Below, piece by piece: positions 16,510 to 24,332 of a DNA stretch of 35,918 nucleotides. Origin of the DNA: Dorea sp. 5-2 (GTDB lineage: Bacteria; Bacillota; Clostridia; Lachnospirales; Lachnospiraceae); assembly GCF_000403455.2 (NCBI RefSeq), contig NZ_KE159717.1:40290-76207 (forward strand), read 5' to 3'. A model generated the notes under the pieces. It made no database searches. It saw nothing but the letters and a program-made list of their open reading frames with translations, and had not been told where the DNA came from. Positions within the stretch are counted from its first letter, which is position 1; each line of letters begins with the position of its first letter. The position numbers and the translations under genes were made by a program.

Positions 16510-16549
16510 GATATTCACCATGGAGGAATAAGATATCGGGAGAAAAAGG

Positions 16550-17317
16550 ATGCAGTATGTTGTATGTTATAGCGGCGGGTATAGTTCGGCTCTTGCAGCG
16601 GTAGAAACAGTAAGACGGTTTGGAAATGAAAATGTTATTCTTCTAAATCATGATATTAGCTCGAAGGTCGAGTCAATAAAAATCAAAAAGTTTAAGAACC
16701 AGGTAGCGGAGTATCTTCAATTGCCGATAACCTACGCAAATTGCGAAGGGTTTGAGCAGAAGACTCCGCTTTCTTTATGTCTGGAGCATGGGAGAGTAAA
16801 GTTCCGTTCAGGCCATGAAATCTGTACATATTTTTTAAAGACACAGCCATTTTACCGGTGGCTGGAAGAAAATTATCCGGTTTATGACGGCCAGATGTCC
16901 GAAGAGATTGTGCTTATCTATGGTTTTGATGAAAATGAGATACACCGTGTTGCAAGAAGGCGCAGGCATTTGGAAAGCATGGGATATGATACCCTCTATC
17001 CTTTAGTGGAGTGGCCGAGAACGATCAATAATATAGAAGAAATAGGTATTTCCAGGCCAAGGGTGTACTTTGAATCAAAGCATGCAAACTGTATTGGATG
17101 TCTGAAAGCCGGGAAACAGCATTGGTACAAGGTATACTGCTGCCATCGGGATATTTTTGAAGAAGCAAAGATGGTGGAAGAACAGATTTGTTTCAGCGTG
17201 CTTAAATGTGGATATTTAAAGGATTTGGAAGCAGAATTTGAAAAAATGAGACAGGCAAGGGTTCCGGCTACGGAAAATATGGATTCTTACTGGTTCTGGA
17301 AATATGCCAGGCAGTAA
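16550..17317 (+). CDS. Second PP-loop ATP pyrophosphatase (PAPS-reductase-like)
   Basis: A 255-residue protein whose N-terminus MQYVVCYSGGYSS holds the PP-loop SGGYSS at 8-13. Further conserved-looking blocks are LLNHDISSKVES (31-42), the cysteine in GHEICTYFLKTQPF (C92) and a cysteine pair HANCIGCLKAG with C181 and C184, then CC at 197-198. These suggest a zinc or iron-sulfur ligand set as in phosphoadenosine-phosphosulfate-reductase-like proteins of phages and mobile elements. It is not a close copy of the enzyme at 8570-9523; the overall layout differs. GGGAGA 7 nt upstream supports the start. A hypothetical gene follows and may be co-transcribed. Confidence 0.82.
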   Translation: MQYVVCYSGGYSSALAAVETVRRFGNENVILLNHDISSKVESIKIKKFKNQVAEYLQLPITYANCEGFEQKTPLSLCLEHGRVKFRSGHEICTYFLKTQPFYRWLEENYPVYDGQMSEEIVLIYGFDENEIHRVARRRRHLESMGYDTLYPLVEWPRTINNIEEIGISRPRVYFESKHANCIGCLKAGKQHWYKVYCCHRDIFEEAKMVEEQICFSVLKCGYLKDLEAEFEKMRQARVPATENMDSYWFWKYARQ

Positions 17318-17371
17318 ACCATACAGGAGATGAATGTCGGCAATCCTTGTCGGAAAGTGAGAAGAAGGTTT

Positions 17372-17713
17372 ATGGATGATATAGGAAGATGTGTATGCGG
17401 CATGGATGGTCAGAAGTATATCCTTGGACCATGTATATTAAGCGGAAGGCTGTTAATCCATGCGGATAAAAAGACCCGCTTATTTGTAGAAGGGAGCAGC
17501 TTTAGTGACGGGGTAATAAGCTGGAGATTTGGAAGAGAATATCCCGAAAAATGCCAGCATTTTCTTACAGGTTCGGCGTTGCTGACAGATATAGAAATGG
17601 ATTTATGCCCTCAATGGAGAGAAGGCGCAGTAGCTGTGAAAAAGGAGGATTTTGAAAGTACTCATGAGGTGTGGAACGGATGGAATACATTGACACCGCA
17701 TATAAGTCAGTAA
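17372..17713 (+). CDS. Hypothetical protein downstream of the second PP-loop gene
   Basis: The start is ambiguous. The ATG at 17372 (MDDIGRCVCGMDGQKYIL) has AAGG three bases upstream; the in-frame ATG at 17330 abuts AGGAG with no spacer. The product of 113 residues (127 from the upstream start) is soluble, with four cysteines and a likely beta-rich centre (KTRLFVEGSSFSDGVISWRFG). I do not recognise the family. It ends 28 bp before a strong terminator and is the last gene of the block that begins with the ubiquitin-like operon. Confidence 0.6.
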   Translation: MDDIGRCVCGMDGQKYILGPCILSGRLLIHADKKTRLFVEGSSFSDGVISWRFGREYPEKCQHFLTGSALLTDIEMDLCPQWREGAVAVKKEDFESTHEVWNGWNTLTPHISQ

Positions 17714-17740
17714 TAGGTAAATTGAAAAAGTTGTGAAAAA

Positions 17741-17792
17741 GGAGACCATATTTACGGAATGATACAGTTCTGTAAATATGGTCTCTTTTTTT
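17741..17792 (+). terminator. Strong rho-independent terminator
   Basis: GAGACCATATTTAC at 17742-17755 pairs perfectly with GTAAATATGGTCTC at 17772-17785, followed by seven or more T residues. It closes the block that includes the second PP-loop gene. Confidence 0.9.
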
Positions 17793-17812
17793 GTGAAATG
17801 GTTTTGACTGTA

Positions 17813-17927
17813 TTAACTTAACATAACCACAAAGGTTGTACCGCCTCCCGGTGTATCTTCCACCCGGATTTTCCCTTTGTGCATATGGACGATTTCTTGT
17901 GCGATACAAAGCCCAAAGCAAAGGGAG
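17813..17927 (-). pseudogene. Histidine kinase C-terminal tail
   Basis: On the minus strand the frame reads FGLCIAQEIVHMHKGKIRVE, then DTPGGGTTFVVMLS and a stop. This is the G2 box and final strand of a sensor histidine kinase ATPase domain (GLGL..ivehHgG.i...s.pg.GttF.i.lP). Only the last 37 codons remain. Similarity stops abruptly at about 17926, where the VanY fragment begins on the opposite strand. Confidence 0.75.
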
Positions 17928-18311
17928 ATTTTCGACAGCAGCATGGCAGACCGGCTTTCTCAGGGGTATGGATCGCTGGACGCATATGAAGAAACAAAAA
18001 AATCCGTGGCGTTTCCGGGAACGAGTGAGCATGCCACCGGGCTTGCGCTGGACATTACATCCGCACAGTATGTGGAACTGAATGAGAAGCAGGCAGATAC
18101 AGAGGAAGCGAAGTGGCTTGCCGCTAACAGCTGGAAATATGGGTTTGTACTGCGGTATCCTCCTGAAAAGGCAGATGTAACAGGGATAATCTATGAACCC
18201 TGGCATTATCGTTATGTGGGGCAGGAGGCAGCAAAAGAAATGACAGAAAAAAATATCACACTGGAAGAATATAATGGCAGACTTAAGGGAGATAAAAACG
18301 AATTGGAGTAA
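17920..18311 (+). pseudogene. VanY-type D-alanyl-D-alanine carboxypeptidase, 5'-truncated
   Basis: About 130 C-terminal residues survive. They contain the two zinc-site motifs of the VanY/LAS peptidase family: PGTSEHATGLALDI (S-x-H-x3-G-x-A-x-D) and YEPWHYRYVG (E-x-W-H-x-R). The N-terminal membrane anchor and the first part of the catalytic domain are missing. The gene is joined tail-to-tail with a histidine-kinase relic, so it has no promoter or start of its own. The catalytic residues present would allow peptidoglycan D-Ala-D-Ala trimming in a complete protein, but this copy is almost certainly not expressed as an enzyme. Confidence 0.8.
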
Positions 18312-18314
18312 AGA

Positions 18315-18360
18315 GAAAGGAAAAGACAAGGTGCGAATCGGAGCCTTGTCTTTTCCTTTC
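18315..18360. terminator. Bidirectional terminator
   Basis: GAAAGGAAAAGACAAGG at 18315-18331 is the perfect complement of CCTTGTCTTTTCCTTTC at 18344-18360, with a 12-nt loop. The pyrimidine-rich arm on either strand provides a partial U-tract. It separates the VanY relic from the converging sensor kinase gene. Confidence 0.7.
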
Positions 18361-19726
18361 AGGAAAGCAGTTTTTGAAATGCCAAAATTGTTTTATATCC
18401 ATTCTGCGGCGTACTTTCCATTTTCATTGTTCCGCCGTGCGCCTCCACAATCTGCCTTACCAGCAATAGCCCAAGCCCATGCCGCAGGTCCAGTCGTTCG
18501 TCGGTACTCTTCATATAGTGCGGTTTTTCTTCCAGTTCCCGCAGCTTTTCGGCGGACAGGCCTACGCCATTGTCGGCAACGGTGAGAAAAATAGCCGTGT
18601 CAGAGCAGGCAAGCCGCAAGCTGATGGTACAACCCTGCGGGTTGTGACGGATACTGTTCTGTACCAGATTGCCAACTGCCCGTGAGATCAGCCGCGCGTC
18701 ACATTCTATGACCGCAGTTTCAGCATCTTTGGAAATTTCCGTTTCTAACGAATATTTTTCAGGGATACCGGCATTGAGCAATTCCACCGCATATGTGCGC
18801 AGCAGTCTGGAGGGGCGTACCGGAGCCTTTGTGAGCGGCTGCATATCGTATTCCAACTGTGATACCAGATTCAAGTCCTGTACCAGATCTTTGATTTTTG
18901 CGCTCTGTGCCCGGATAATCTCTGCCTCCTGCTGAATATTTCCGCTGGCTGCATGGTCGCGGGCAATCCGCTCAGCATAACCCATAATCATAGAAAGCGG
19001 GGTGCGTATATCATGGGAGACACCGCTGATCCAGTTGGCGCGGGCCTGGTTCTGCCTGCTTAATACCTGGGATGCCTGATTCACACTGTCAGCAATTTCC
19101 GACAACTCGCCGTGAATAGACAGGCTGACGGGCCTGCCGGCAGACAGTGTTTTAATCGAGGTCATGATCGGTTCCGTGTTTTTGGAAATCTTACGTTTGG
19201 AAAAATAGTAGACCAGGAACAAAAGCAATATGTCTGCCGCCAGGATGCCCGTTACGAAAAGTGGAAAAATCCTGACTGCCCGCATGGGAAGATAGTTTCC
19301 CGTCAGTTTCATAAAGCTGTCTTTCGGGTAGCCCAGTACCAGCAGGCCATCTTCCATACTCCGCACAAAAACGGGATACTCCTTAAGATAGCCTTTTGAG
19401 AATACGGCGATATCCTGGGCTCTGTACTGTGTTGGTACTTCCTCCGGCAAAGACACCGACCAGTCACAGCTCCCGCCCTCATCCAGATACATGGCCCAGA
19501 TTTGGTTACGGTTCAGTTCCTGCACCGTTTCTTCTGATATGCCGGAAACAGACAGATCAGCGGCCACTCTCTCCAGCATATTTGCAGGGGACGCCGCGCC
19601 GTATTCCTGGAATACGATCCCCCCAAATGTCAGAGAAAACGCCAGGATGTTGACAAGTAAAAGGATCAGAACAAAGGCAAAAAAGGAAAGGAGATACTTT
19701 GATATATATTTTCCAAATGCTTTCAT
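18359..19726 (-). CDS. Sensor histidine kinase of a lantibiotic-response-type two-component system
   Basis: A 455-residue membrane kinase. Transmembrane helices at about 12-36 and 152-175 flank an extracytoplasmic sensor of roughly 115 residues. A HAMP-like linker leads to the H-box WISGVSHDIRTPLSM with phospho-acceptor H238. The N box (NLVQNSIRHNP), G1 (DNGVGLS) and G2 (HGLGLLLVRQIVEAHGG) are all intact. The gene starts 3 bp after the response regulator stop, so the pair is one operon. Divergent lantibiotic-type ABC exporter genes make a LanK/NsrK-like role, sensing a cell-envelope-active peptide, the best hypothesis. Confidence 0.9.
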   Translation of the reverse strand: MKAFGKYISKYLLSFFAFVLILLLVNILAFSLTFGGIVFQEYGAASPANMLERVAADLSVSGISEETVQELNRNQIWAMYLDEGGSCDWSVSLPEEVPTQYRAQDIAVFSKGYLKEYPVFVRSMEDGLLVLGYPKDSFMKLTGNYLPMRAVRIFPLFVTGILAADILLLFLVYYFSKRKISKNTEPIMTSIKTLSAGRPVSLSIHGELSEIADSVNQASQVLSRQNQARANWISGVSHDIRTPLSMIMGYAERIARDHAASGNIQQEAEIIRAQSAKIKDLVQDLNLVSQLEYDMQPLTKAPVRPSRLLRTYAVELLNAGIPEKYSLETEISKDAETAVIECDARLISRAVGNLVQNSIRHNPQGCTISLRLACSDTAIFLTVADNGVGLSAEKLRELEEKPHYMKSTDERLDLRHGLGLLLVRQIVEAHGGTMKMESTPQNGYKTILAFQKLLS

Positions 19727-19729
19727 CGG

Positions 19730-20431
19730 TTATTTCCTCGCCAGCAGCTTATAGCCCAGCCCCTTAACCGTCAGCAGGGAAACCGGCTTTGACGGGTCTG
19801 CCTCGATCTTCCCCCGGATGCGGCGCACATGGGCGTTCAGGCTGTTTTCATAGCCAAAAGGATTGTCGCCCCACAGGGCTTCGCAGAGCGTGTCCACAGT
19901 CACAATGCGTCCCTCATTCTTCGCAAGGGTTTCCAGCAGCTTATGCTCCATCGCCGTCAAAGGAAGTACCTCACTGCCATTGTCTACTTCGGCCCGGCTG
20001 AAATCCACCGTACAGCTATGAAGCTTCAAAATTGGCTCGTCCTCCTTGTAGCAACGGCGCAAAACCGCGTAGATCCGCAGTAAAAATTCCTGGGGAAGAA
20101 AGGGCTTCGCGATATAATCATCGGCTCCAAGGCCAAGGCCTGCCAGCTTGTCTGCTGCCTCGTCACGGGCTGTCAGAAAAATGATGGGAATGTCCGTCCA
20201 TGTGCGTATCTGTCTCATCAGGGAAAACCCGTCACCGTCCGGGAGCATCACATCCAGAATCGCAAGATCAGGCTTTTCCGCTTTGGCGGCGGCAATTCCC
20301 TCTTTCATATTGGGGGCAGTAACAAGATACTGAAAGCCCTCATCTGTTAGTATAGCTGTTATCATTTTCAAAAGCTCCGGTTCGTCATCAACCAGCAGGA
20401 GCTTCTTACTGTGTAAAAATGTATTGTCCAT
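19730..20431 (-). CDS. OmpR/PhoB-type response regulator
   Basis: A 233-residue protein. The receiver domain has acidic pocket residues in LLLVDDEPE (D15, D16) and the phospho-acceptor D60 in LAILDVMLPDGDGF, then the conserved threonine in FLTARDE and lysine in DDYIAKPF. A winged-helix domain (about 135-230) ends with the ENSLNAHVRRIRGKIE recognition helix. It is the first gene of the two-component operon, with its promoter at 20489-20517. A direct repeat at 20530-20549 upstream of the ABC genes is a plausible binding site. Confidence 0.92.
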   Translation of the reverse strand: MDNTFLHSKKLLLVDDEPELLKMITAILTDEGFQYLVTAPNMKEGIAAAKAEKPDLAILDVMLPDGDGFSLMRQIRTWTDIPIIFLTARDEAADKLAGLGLGADDYIAKPFLPQEFLLRIYAVLRRCYKEDEPILKLHSCTVDFSRAEVDNGSEVLPLTAMEHKLLETLAKNEGRIVTVDTLCEALWGDNPFGYENSLNAHVRRIRGKIEADPSKPVSLLTVKGLGYKLLARK

Positions 20432-20488
20432 TGCGGCACCTCCCCGACAAGCTGTACAACCTACATAAATTGTGTTTTTGTCAGCTTG

Positions 20489-20517
20489 ATTATAGCATAG
20501 CCTGTCTGCCTTGTGAA
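20489..20517 (-). promoter_or_regulatory. Promoter of the two-component operon
   Basis: Reading the minus strand, TTCACA (20517-20512) and TATAAT (20494-20489) are separated by 17 bp, ending 58 bp before the response regulator start. Confidence 0.65.
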
Positions 20518-20529
20518 CGGCTCTTTGAA

Positions 20530-20549
20530 AAAGTAAGGTAAAAGTAAGG
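20530..20549. promoter_or_regulatory. Direct repeat, candidate response-regulator box
   Basis: AAAGTAAGG occurs at 20530-20538 and again at 20541-20549, a period of 11 bp or one helical turn. That spacing is how OmpR-type regulators bind as tandem dimers. It lies between the divergent regulator and ABC exporter operons, 63-82 bp before the ATPase start. Confidence 0.5.
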
Positions 20550-20611
20550 ACGTGGGAGCGTAGATGTCAGATTGATGTTGTACCATAGAAATATCGAAAG
20601 GAGATGTTTGT

Positions 20612-21376
20612 ATGGACTACATTATTACAACAGAACAGTTGACGAAAAAATACAAAAACTTTACTTCCGTCAACAATGTTTCGCTTCACATTCAAAAAGG
20701 CAGTATTTATGGTTTCTTAGGTCCCAACGGCGCTGGCAAATCTACGACTATGAAAATGCTGTTGGGACTGACCGCTCCCACAAAGGGCAGCTTTACCATT
20801 GACGGAAAGCACTTTCCCGATGACCGGATTGCCATTCTCAAAGAGATTGGTTCATTCATTGAATCACCTTCTTTTTATGCAAATCTGACCGGCCGGGAAA
20901 ATCTTGACATCATCCGCAGAATTTTGGGGCTGCCGAAAGATGCCGTTGAGGATGCATTGGATTTGGTTGGCCTGACCGAATTTGGCGGACGGCTGGCAAA
21001 GAAATATTCGCTGGGTATGAAACAGCGTCTGGGGCTTGCCGGAGCACTGTTGGGGAGGCCACCGATCCTGATTCTGGACGAACCGACGAACGGCCTCGAC
21101 CCCTCCGGCATCCATGAAATCCGAAATCTGGTAAAGTCTCTGCCTGACCTGTATGACTGTACGGTTCTGATTTCGTCTCACATGCTGTCAGAAATTGAGC
21201 TGATGGCAGATGACATCGGTATCCTCAATCATGGACGGCTGCTGTTTGAGGGCAGTTTAGACGATCTGCGTCAGAGAGCTTTGCATTCTGGATTTGCAGC
21301 GGATAATCTGGAAGATATGTTTCTCTCTATGGTGGAAAAGGATAACTCCGTCAGAAAGCAGAGGGCAGACTTATGA
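20612..21376 (+). CDS. Lantibiotic-protection ABC transporter ATP-binding protein (LanF/BcrA-like)
   Basis: A 254-residue ATPase. Walker A GPNGAGKST lies at about 38-46, the Q-loop region at IGSFIESPSFY, the signature YSLGMKQRLGLAGALLG at about 131-147, Walker B ILILDEPTNGLDPSG and the switch histidine in ISSHMLSE. The ESPSFY variant and the short C-terminal tail are typical of bacitracin/lantibiotic exporters (BcrA, LanF). AAAGGAG precedes the ATG. It overlaps the first permease by ATGA and lies opposite the two-component operon, so drug-inducible self-protection is likely. Confidence 0.92.
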   Translation: MDYIITTEQLTKKYKNFTSVNNVSLHIQKGSIYGFLGPNGAGKSTTMKMLLGLTAPTKGSFTIDGKHFPDDRIAILKEIGSFIESPSFYANLTGRENLDIIRRILGLPKDAVEDALDLVGLTEFGGRLAKKYSLGMKQRLGLAGALLGRPPILILDEPTNGLDPSGIHEIRNLVKSLPDLYDCTVLISSHMLSEIELMADDIGILNHGRLLFEGSLDDLRQRALHSGFAADNLEDMFLSMVEKDNSVRKQRADL

Positions 21377-22098
21377 ATGCACTTGGGATCGAACTTCGGA
21401 AAGAGAAAAGAACCGGCGTCATTTCCGTATTGCTGGCCGCAGGCATTTTAGGAGCTGCATACGCATTTGTCAACTTTATTGTGCGGAAAGATACGCTTTT
21501 GAACCTGCCGCTGGCTCCTATGGATGTTCTGCTGACACAGCTTTATGGCATGATCGTGGTTCTGAATATGTTTGGGATCGTAGTCGCTTCCTGCATGGCT
21601 TACAACATGGAGTTTAAGGGAAACGCAGTCAAAAAAATGTATATGCTGCCTATGAGCGTTCCGGGGATGTACCTTTGCAAATTTCTGATCCTGACCTTTA
21701 TGCTTTTGGCAGCGATAATTCTGCAAAATCTTGCGCTTGCCAAAATCGGGCTGACAGACCTGCCGCAGGGCTCATTTGAAATGATGACGGTCATCCGCTT
21801 TACGGCATATTCGTTTATTACCGCTATGCCGGTACTGGCCTTTATGCTGCTGATTTCTTCACGGTTTGAAAACATGTGGGTTCCCCTCGGCGTCGGTGTC
21901 GCGGGATTTTTAAGCGGTATGGCGCTGGCAAATTCGGATATGGCTATTCTGATGGCACACCCTTTTGTTGTGATGCTGAAACCGGCGGTTGCAATGAGCG
22001 CACAGCCGGATGGAACCGTTATCATTGCTTCTCTGATTGAAACACTTTTGTTTCTTGCCATCGGCCTATGGATGGCAAAAAATCTTCGTTATGAATAG
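21373..22098 (+). CDS. Lantibiotic-immunity ABC permease (LanE/MutE-like)
   Basis: A 241-residue membrane protein with six predicted hydrophobic helices (near residues 18-36, 55-75, 98-118, 135-155, 170-190 and 215-235) and an N-terminal cytoplasmic start MNALGIELRKEKRTGV. Size and layout fit the LanE permease partner of LanF. ATGA overlap with the ATPase gene indicates translational coupling. It would form a heteromeric channel with the next permease. Confidence 0.85.
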   Translation: MNALGIELRKEKRTGVISVLLAAGILGAAYAFVNFIVRKDTLLNLPLAPMDVLLTQLYGMIVVLNMFGIVVASCMAYNMEFKGNAVKKMYMLPMSVPGMYLCKFLILTFMLLAAIILQNLALAKIGLTDLPQGSFEMMTVIRFTAYSFITAMPVLAFMLLISSRFENMWVPLGVGVAGFLSGMALANSDMAILMAHPFVVMLKPAVAMSAQPDGTVIIASLIETLLFLAIGLWMAKNLRYE

Positions 22099-22111
22099 GA
22101 GGATGACTGAA

Positions 22112-22876
22112 ATGAGTTTTTTGGAATTACTCAAAATCGAGTTTATGAAAGTGAAACGATCCAAAATCGTGCCCCTGATCTTTATTGCCCCGCTGTTGGT
22201 GGTCGCTTCCGGGATTGCGAATCTGAGCAGTTATTTCACACCGGAGTATACAAATGCGTGGCCTGCCATGTTTATTCAAAGCGCTTTGGTTTACGCTTAC
22301 TATCTGCTTCCGTTCAGCATGATCGTGGTCTGTGTGATGATTGCAGGACGGGAAACGGGAAACAATGGCATCCTGAAAATGCTGGCCTTACCGGTCAGCC
22401 GGCATATGCTTTCTATTGCCAAATTTTGCGTGCTGGTGTTTTACCTGTTCATGGAAATGGTTGTATTCCTTGTAGTATTCGTAACAGCAGGGCTGTACGC
22501 CACGCACACGATGGGGATTACGGAAACATTGCCCGTTCTTTATTTACTGAAATGGTGTGTTGGTTTATTCCTTACCATGCTGCCCTGTGTAGCGATGATG
22601 TGGGCGATTACCGTATTGTTTGAAAAACCGCTTCTTTCCGTGGGAATGAACCTGCTCCTTGTAATTCCCGGCGTTCTGGCAGCGAATACGCCGCTTTGGA
22701 TTGCATACCCGTATTGTTACAGCGGTTATCTGGTGTCCTGCTCACTTCATGACTTTACAGCAGAATCCTCCGGTACTGCGTTTTCGTATTTTCCGTTCCT
22801 GCCCTGTGCGATATTGATGTTTAGCCTGGTATTCGCCCTGGCAGTCACACAATTTGGTAAAAAAGAAATGAGGTAA
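22112..22876 (+). CDS. Lantibiotic-immunity ABC permease (LanG/MutG-like)
   Basis: The ATG at 22112 has AGGAGG 9 nt upstream; the longer open frame back to 22037 overlaps the previous gene and is not used. The product has 254 residues with about six hydrophobic helices and the N-terminal pattern FLELLKIEFMKVKRSKIVPLIFIAP seen in LanG permeases. Together with the two preceding genes it completes a LanFEG-type exporter that removes cationic peptide antibiotics from the membrane. Confidence 0.88.
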   Translation: MSFLELLKIEFMKVKRSKIVPLIFIAPLLVVASGIANLSSYFTPEYTNAWPAMFIQSALVYAYYLLPFSMIVVCVMIAGRETGNNGILKMLALPVSRHMLSIAKFCVLVFYLFMEMVVFLVVFVTAGLYATHTMGITETLPVLYLLKWCVGLFLTMLPCVAMMWAITVLFEKPLLSVGMNLLLVIPGVLAANTPLWIAYPYCYSGYLVSCSLHDFTAESSGTAFSYFPFLPCAILMFSLVFALAVTQFGKKEMR

Positions 22877-22881
22877 AAACT

Positions 22882-23178
22882 ATGAAAAATAAGAAAATGA
22901 AATCTTTAAGCATGGTGGCGCTCATTGTGAGTGCCCTGCCTGCAGCAGCACTGATTCCTGCTTTTTTTAAAATTACCCTGTCGGATGGGGTGCGTACCGT
23001 ATGGGCTGGCTCAAATATTATTTTTGTCTTGCTGGGGCTGCTTCTGTCGGTGGTCTGTGTACGAAACAAAGAAAGCCGCAGTACCGTAAATATCATTTCT
23101 ATGGTGGTTAGTGTCCTGTGGATTCTGATGATGGCGGGGATTGTTGTTCTTGCCCTGTTTATCAATTTTGTTCAGTAA
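22882..23178 (+). CDS. Small three-helix membrane protein
   Basis: A 98-residue protein, only 5 bp after the LanG stop. A positively charged start (MKNKKMKSLSM) leads to three hydrophobic segments at about 9-30, 41-60 and 68-95. No family recognised. Co-transcription with the exporter suggests an accessory or immunity role. A hairpin follows at 23215-23239. Confidence 0.75.
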   Translation: MKNKKMKSLSMVALIVSALPAAALIPAFFKITLSDGVRTVWAGSNIIFVLLGLLLSVVCVRNKESRSTVNIISMVVSVLWILMMAGIVVLALFINFVQ

Positions 23179-23214
23179 GAGAGGTATCAGAAATTATTTT
23201 TGCATAAGTACGAA

Positions 23215-23239
23215 AGGCGGCAGAGGAATCTTGCCGCCT
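23215..23239. other. Hairpin after the ABC exporter operon
   Basis: AGGCGGCA at 23215-23222 pairs with TGCCGCCT at 23232-23239 around a 9-nt loop. It is followed by an A-run rather than a T-run, so on the plus strand it is a weak terminator at best. Confidence 0.5.
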
Positions 23240-23259
23240 AAAAATTTCCCAAAAATATC

Positions 23260-23290
23260 TTGCTTGTTACGTCGCGTAATGATTTATAAT
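23260..23290 (+). promoter_or_regulatory. MerR-type promoter with 19-bp spacer
   Basis: TTGCTT at 23260-23265 and TATAAT at 23285-23290 are separated by 19 bp, the stretched spacing characteristic of MerR-regulated promoters. The spacer contains the palindrome TTACG-TCG-CGTAA at 23267-23279. It drives the MerR-transposase chimera, so the original MerR gene was probably autoregulated. Confidence 0.65.
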
Positions 23291-23312
23291 ACGTTTCAGG
23301 AGGTAAAGGACT

Positions 23313-24332
23313 ATGTCAAAATACAGGGCAATTCCAGACGGATATATGACAGTTGGTGAAGTTGCGAAGAAAGTAGGAACAACTGTCCGAACTTTGCAAT
23401 ATTACGACAAAGAGGGATTACTCTCTCCATCAGCAGAAAGTGAGGGCGGGCGCAGGCTTTATACGGATAAAGATTTAGTTATACTTCATCAGATTTTGTC
23501 CTTGAAATCATTAGGTGTTTCAAGAAGCGGATACCTTGCATGGAAAAACCGCCTCCCTTCCACCCGGGAGAAGAGAAAGGAGCAGATAAAAGAGAGGATC
23601 GTTGAGATTTATCAGGAATCCCATCAGAATTATGGAGCCCCCAAAATAGCAGAATGTCTGCGCAGGGAAGGAGAAAAAATAGCAGACAAAACAGTGGGGA
23701 ATTATATGAGGGAATTGGGGATCAAAGCACAGTACGTGAAACCTTATACCGTTACAACAATCGAACCGGATCTAAGCAGTAGGCTGAGAAATATTCTGAA
23801 AGAAAAATTTAATCCGGAAGAACCGGATGCAGTCTGGTGTTCGGATATCACTTATATCTGGACTTACGAGGGCTTTGTATACTTAACGAGTATTATGGAT
23901 CTGTACTCGAGAAAGATCATCTCATGGGTATTAAGTAATACATTAGAAGCAAAACATGTCGTAAAAGCGGTAGAAAAGGCAAAAAGAAGGAGGAATGTGG
24001 AGAAACCCTTAATTCTGCATACAGACCGGGGGATCCAGTATGTGTGCAGGGAGTATGTAGAGGCAACCATTGGAATGAAGAGAAGTTATTCGAAAAAAGC
24101 GTATCCATGGGATAATGCCTGTATTGAATCCTTTCATGCATTGATCAAAAGAGAATGGCTGAATCGATTTAAAATAAAAAATTATGAACATGCCTATAAA
24201 TTGGTATTTGAATACATAGAGACATTTTATAATACGGTAAGAATCCACAGTCATTGTGGATATCTATCACCAAATGAATACGAGAATGTGTATGAACAGA
24301 AATTGAATAAGATGGAAAGATTGGCTGGATAA
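23313..24332 (+). CDS. Chimera: MerR DNA-binding domain fused to IS3-family transposase
   Basis: A single 339-residue frame. Residues 1-68 are a MerR winged helix (YMTVGEVAKKVGTTVRTLQYYDKEGLL, RRLYTDKDL, ILHQILSLKSLG). At about residue 69 (near 23517) the sequence switches to VSRSGYLAWKNR, the start of an IS3/IS150-type OrfB with its HTH_21 region and rve domain. The catalytic triad is D178 (WCSDITYIW), D238 (HTDRG) and E272 (ACIESFHALIKREW). AGGAGG lies 9 nt before the ATG. Both the MerR effector domain and the transposase N-terminus plus OrfA are missing. The frame is intact across the junction, so a fusion protein can be made from the MerR promoter. It could be a chance product of insertion or deletion. 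Confidence 0.8.
   Translation: MSKYRAIPDGYMTVGEVAKKVGTTVRTLQYYDKEGLLSPSAESEGGRRLYTDKDLVILHQILSLKSLGVSRSGYLAWKNRLPSTREKRKEQIKERIVEIYQESHQNYGAPKIAECLRREGEKIADKTVGNYMRELGIKAQYVKPYTVTTIEPDLSSRLRNILKEKFNPEEPDAVWCSDITYIWTYEGFVYLTSIMDLYSRKIISWVLSNTLEAKHVVKAVEKAKRRRNVEKPLILHTDRGIQYVCREYVEATIGMKRSYSKKAYPWDNACIESFHALIKREWLNRFKIKNYEHAYKLVFEYIETFYNTVRIHSHCGYLSPNEYENVYEQKLNKMERLAG

Noticed and set aside
17565..18329. Minus-strand open frame of 254 codons
   Set aside because: It crosses a strong terminator and the histidine-kinase/VanY junction antisense to VanY. Its sequence is not protein-like.
18669..19754. Several plus-strand open frames over the kinase gene
   Set aside because: These are shadows of the GC-richer minus-strand kinase gene; they lack ribosome binding sites and recognisable domains.
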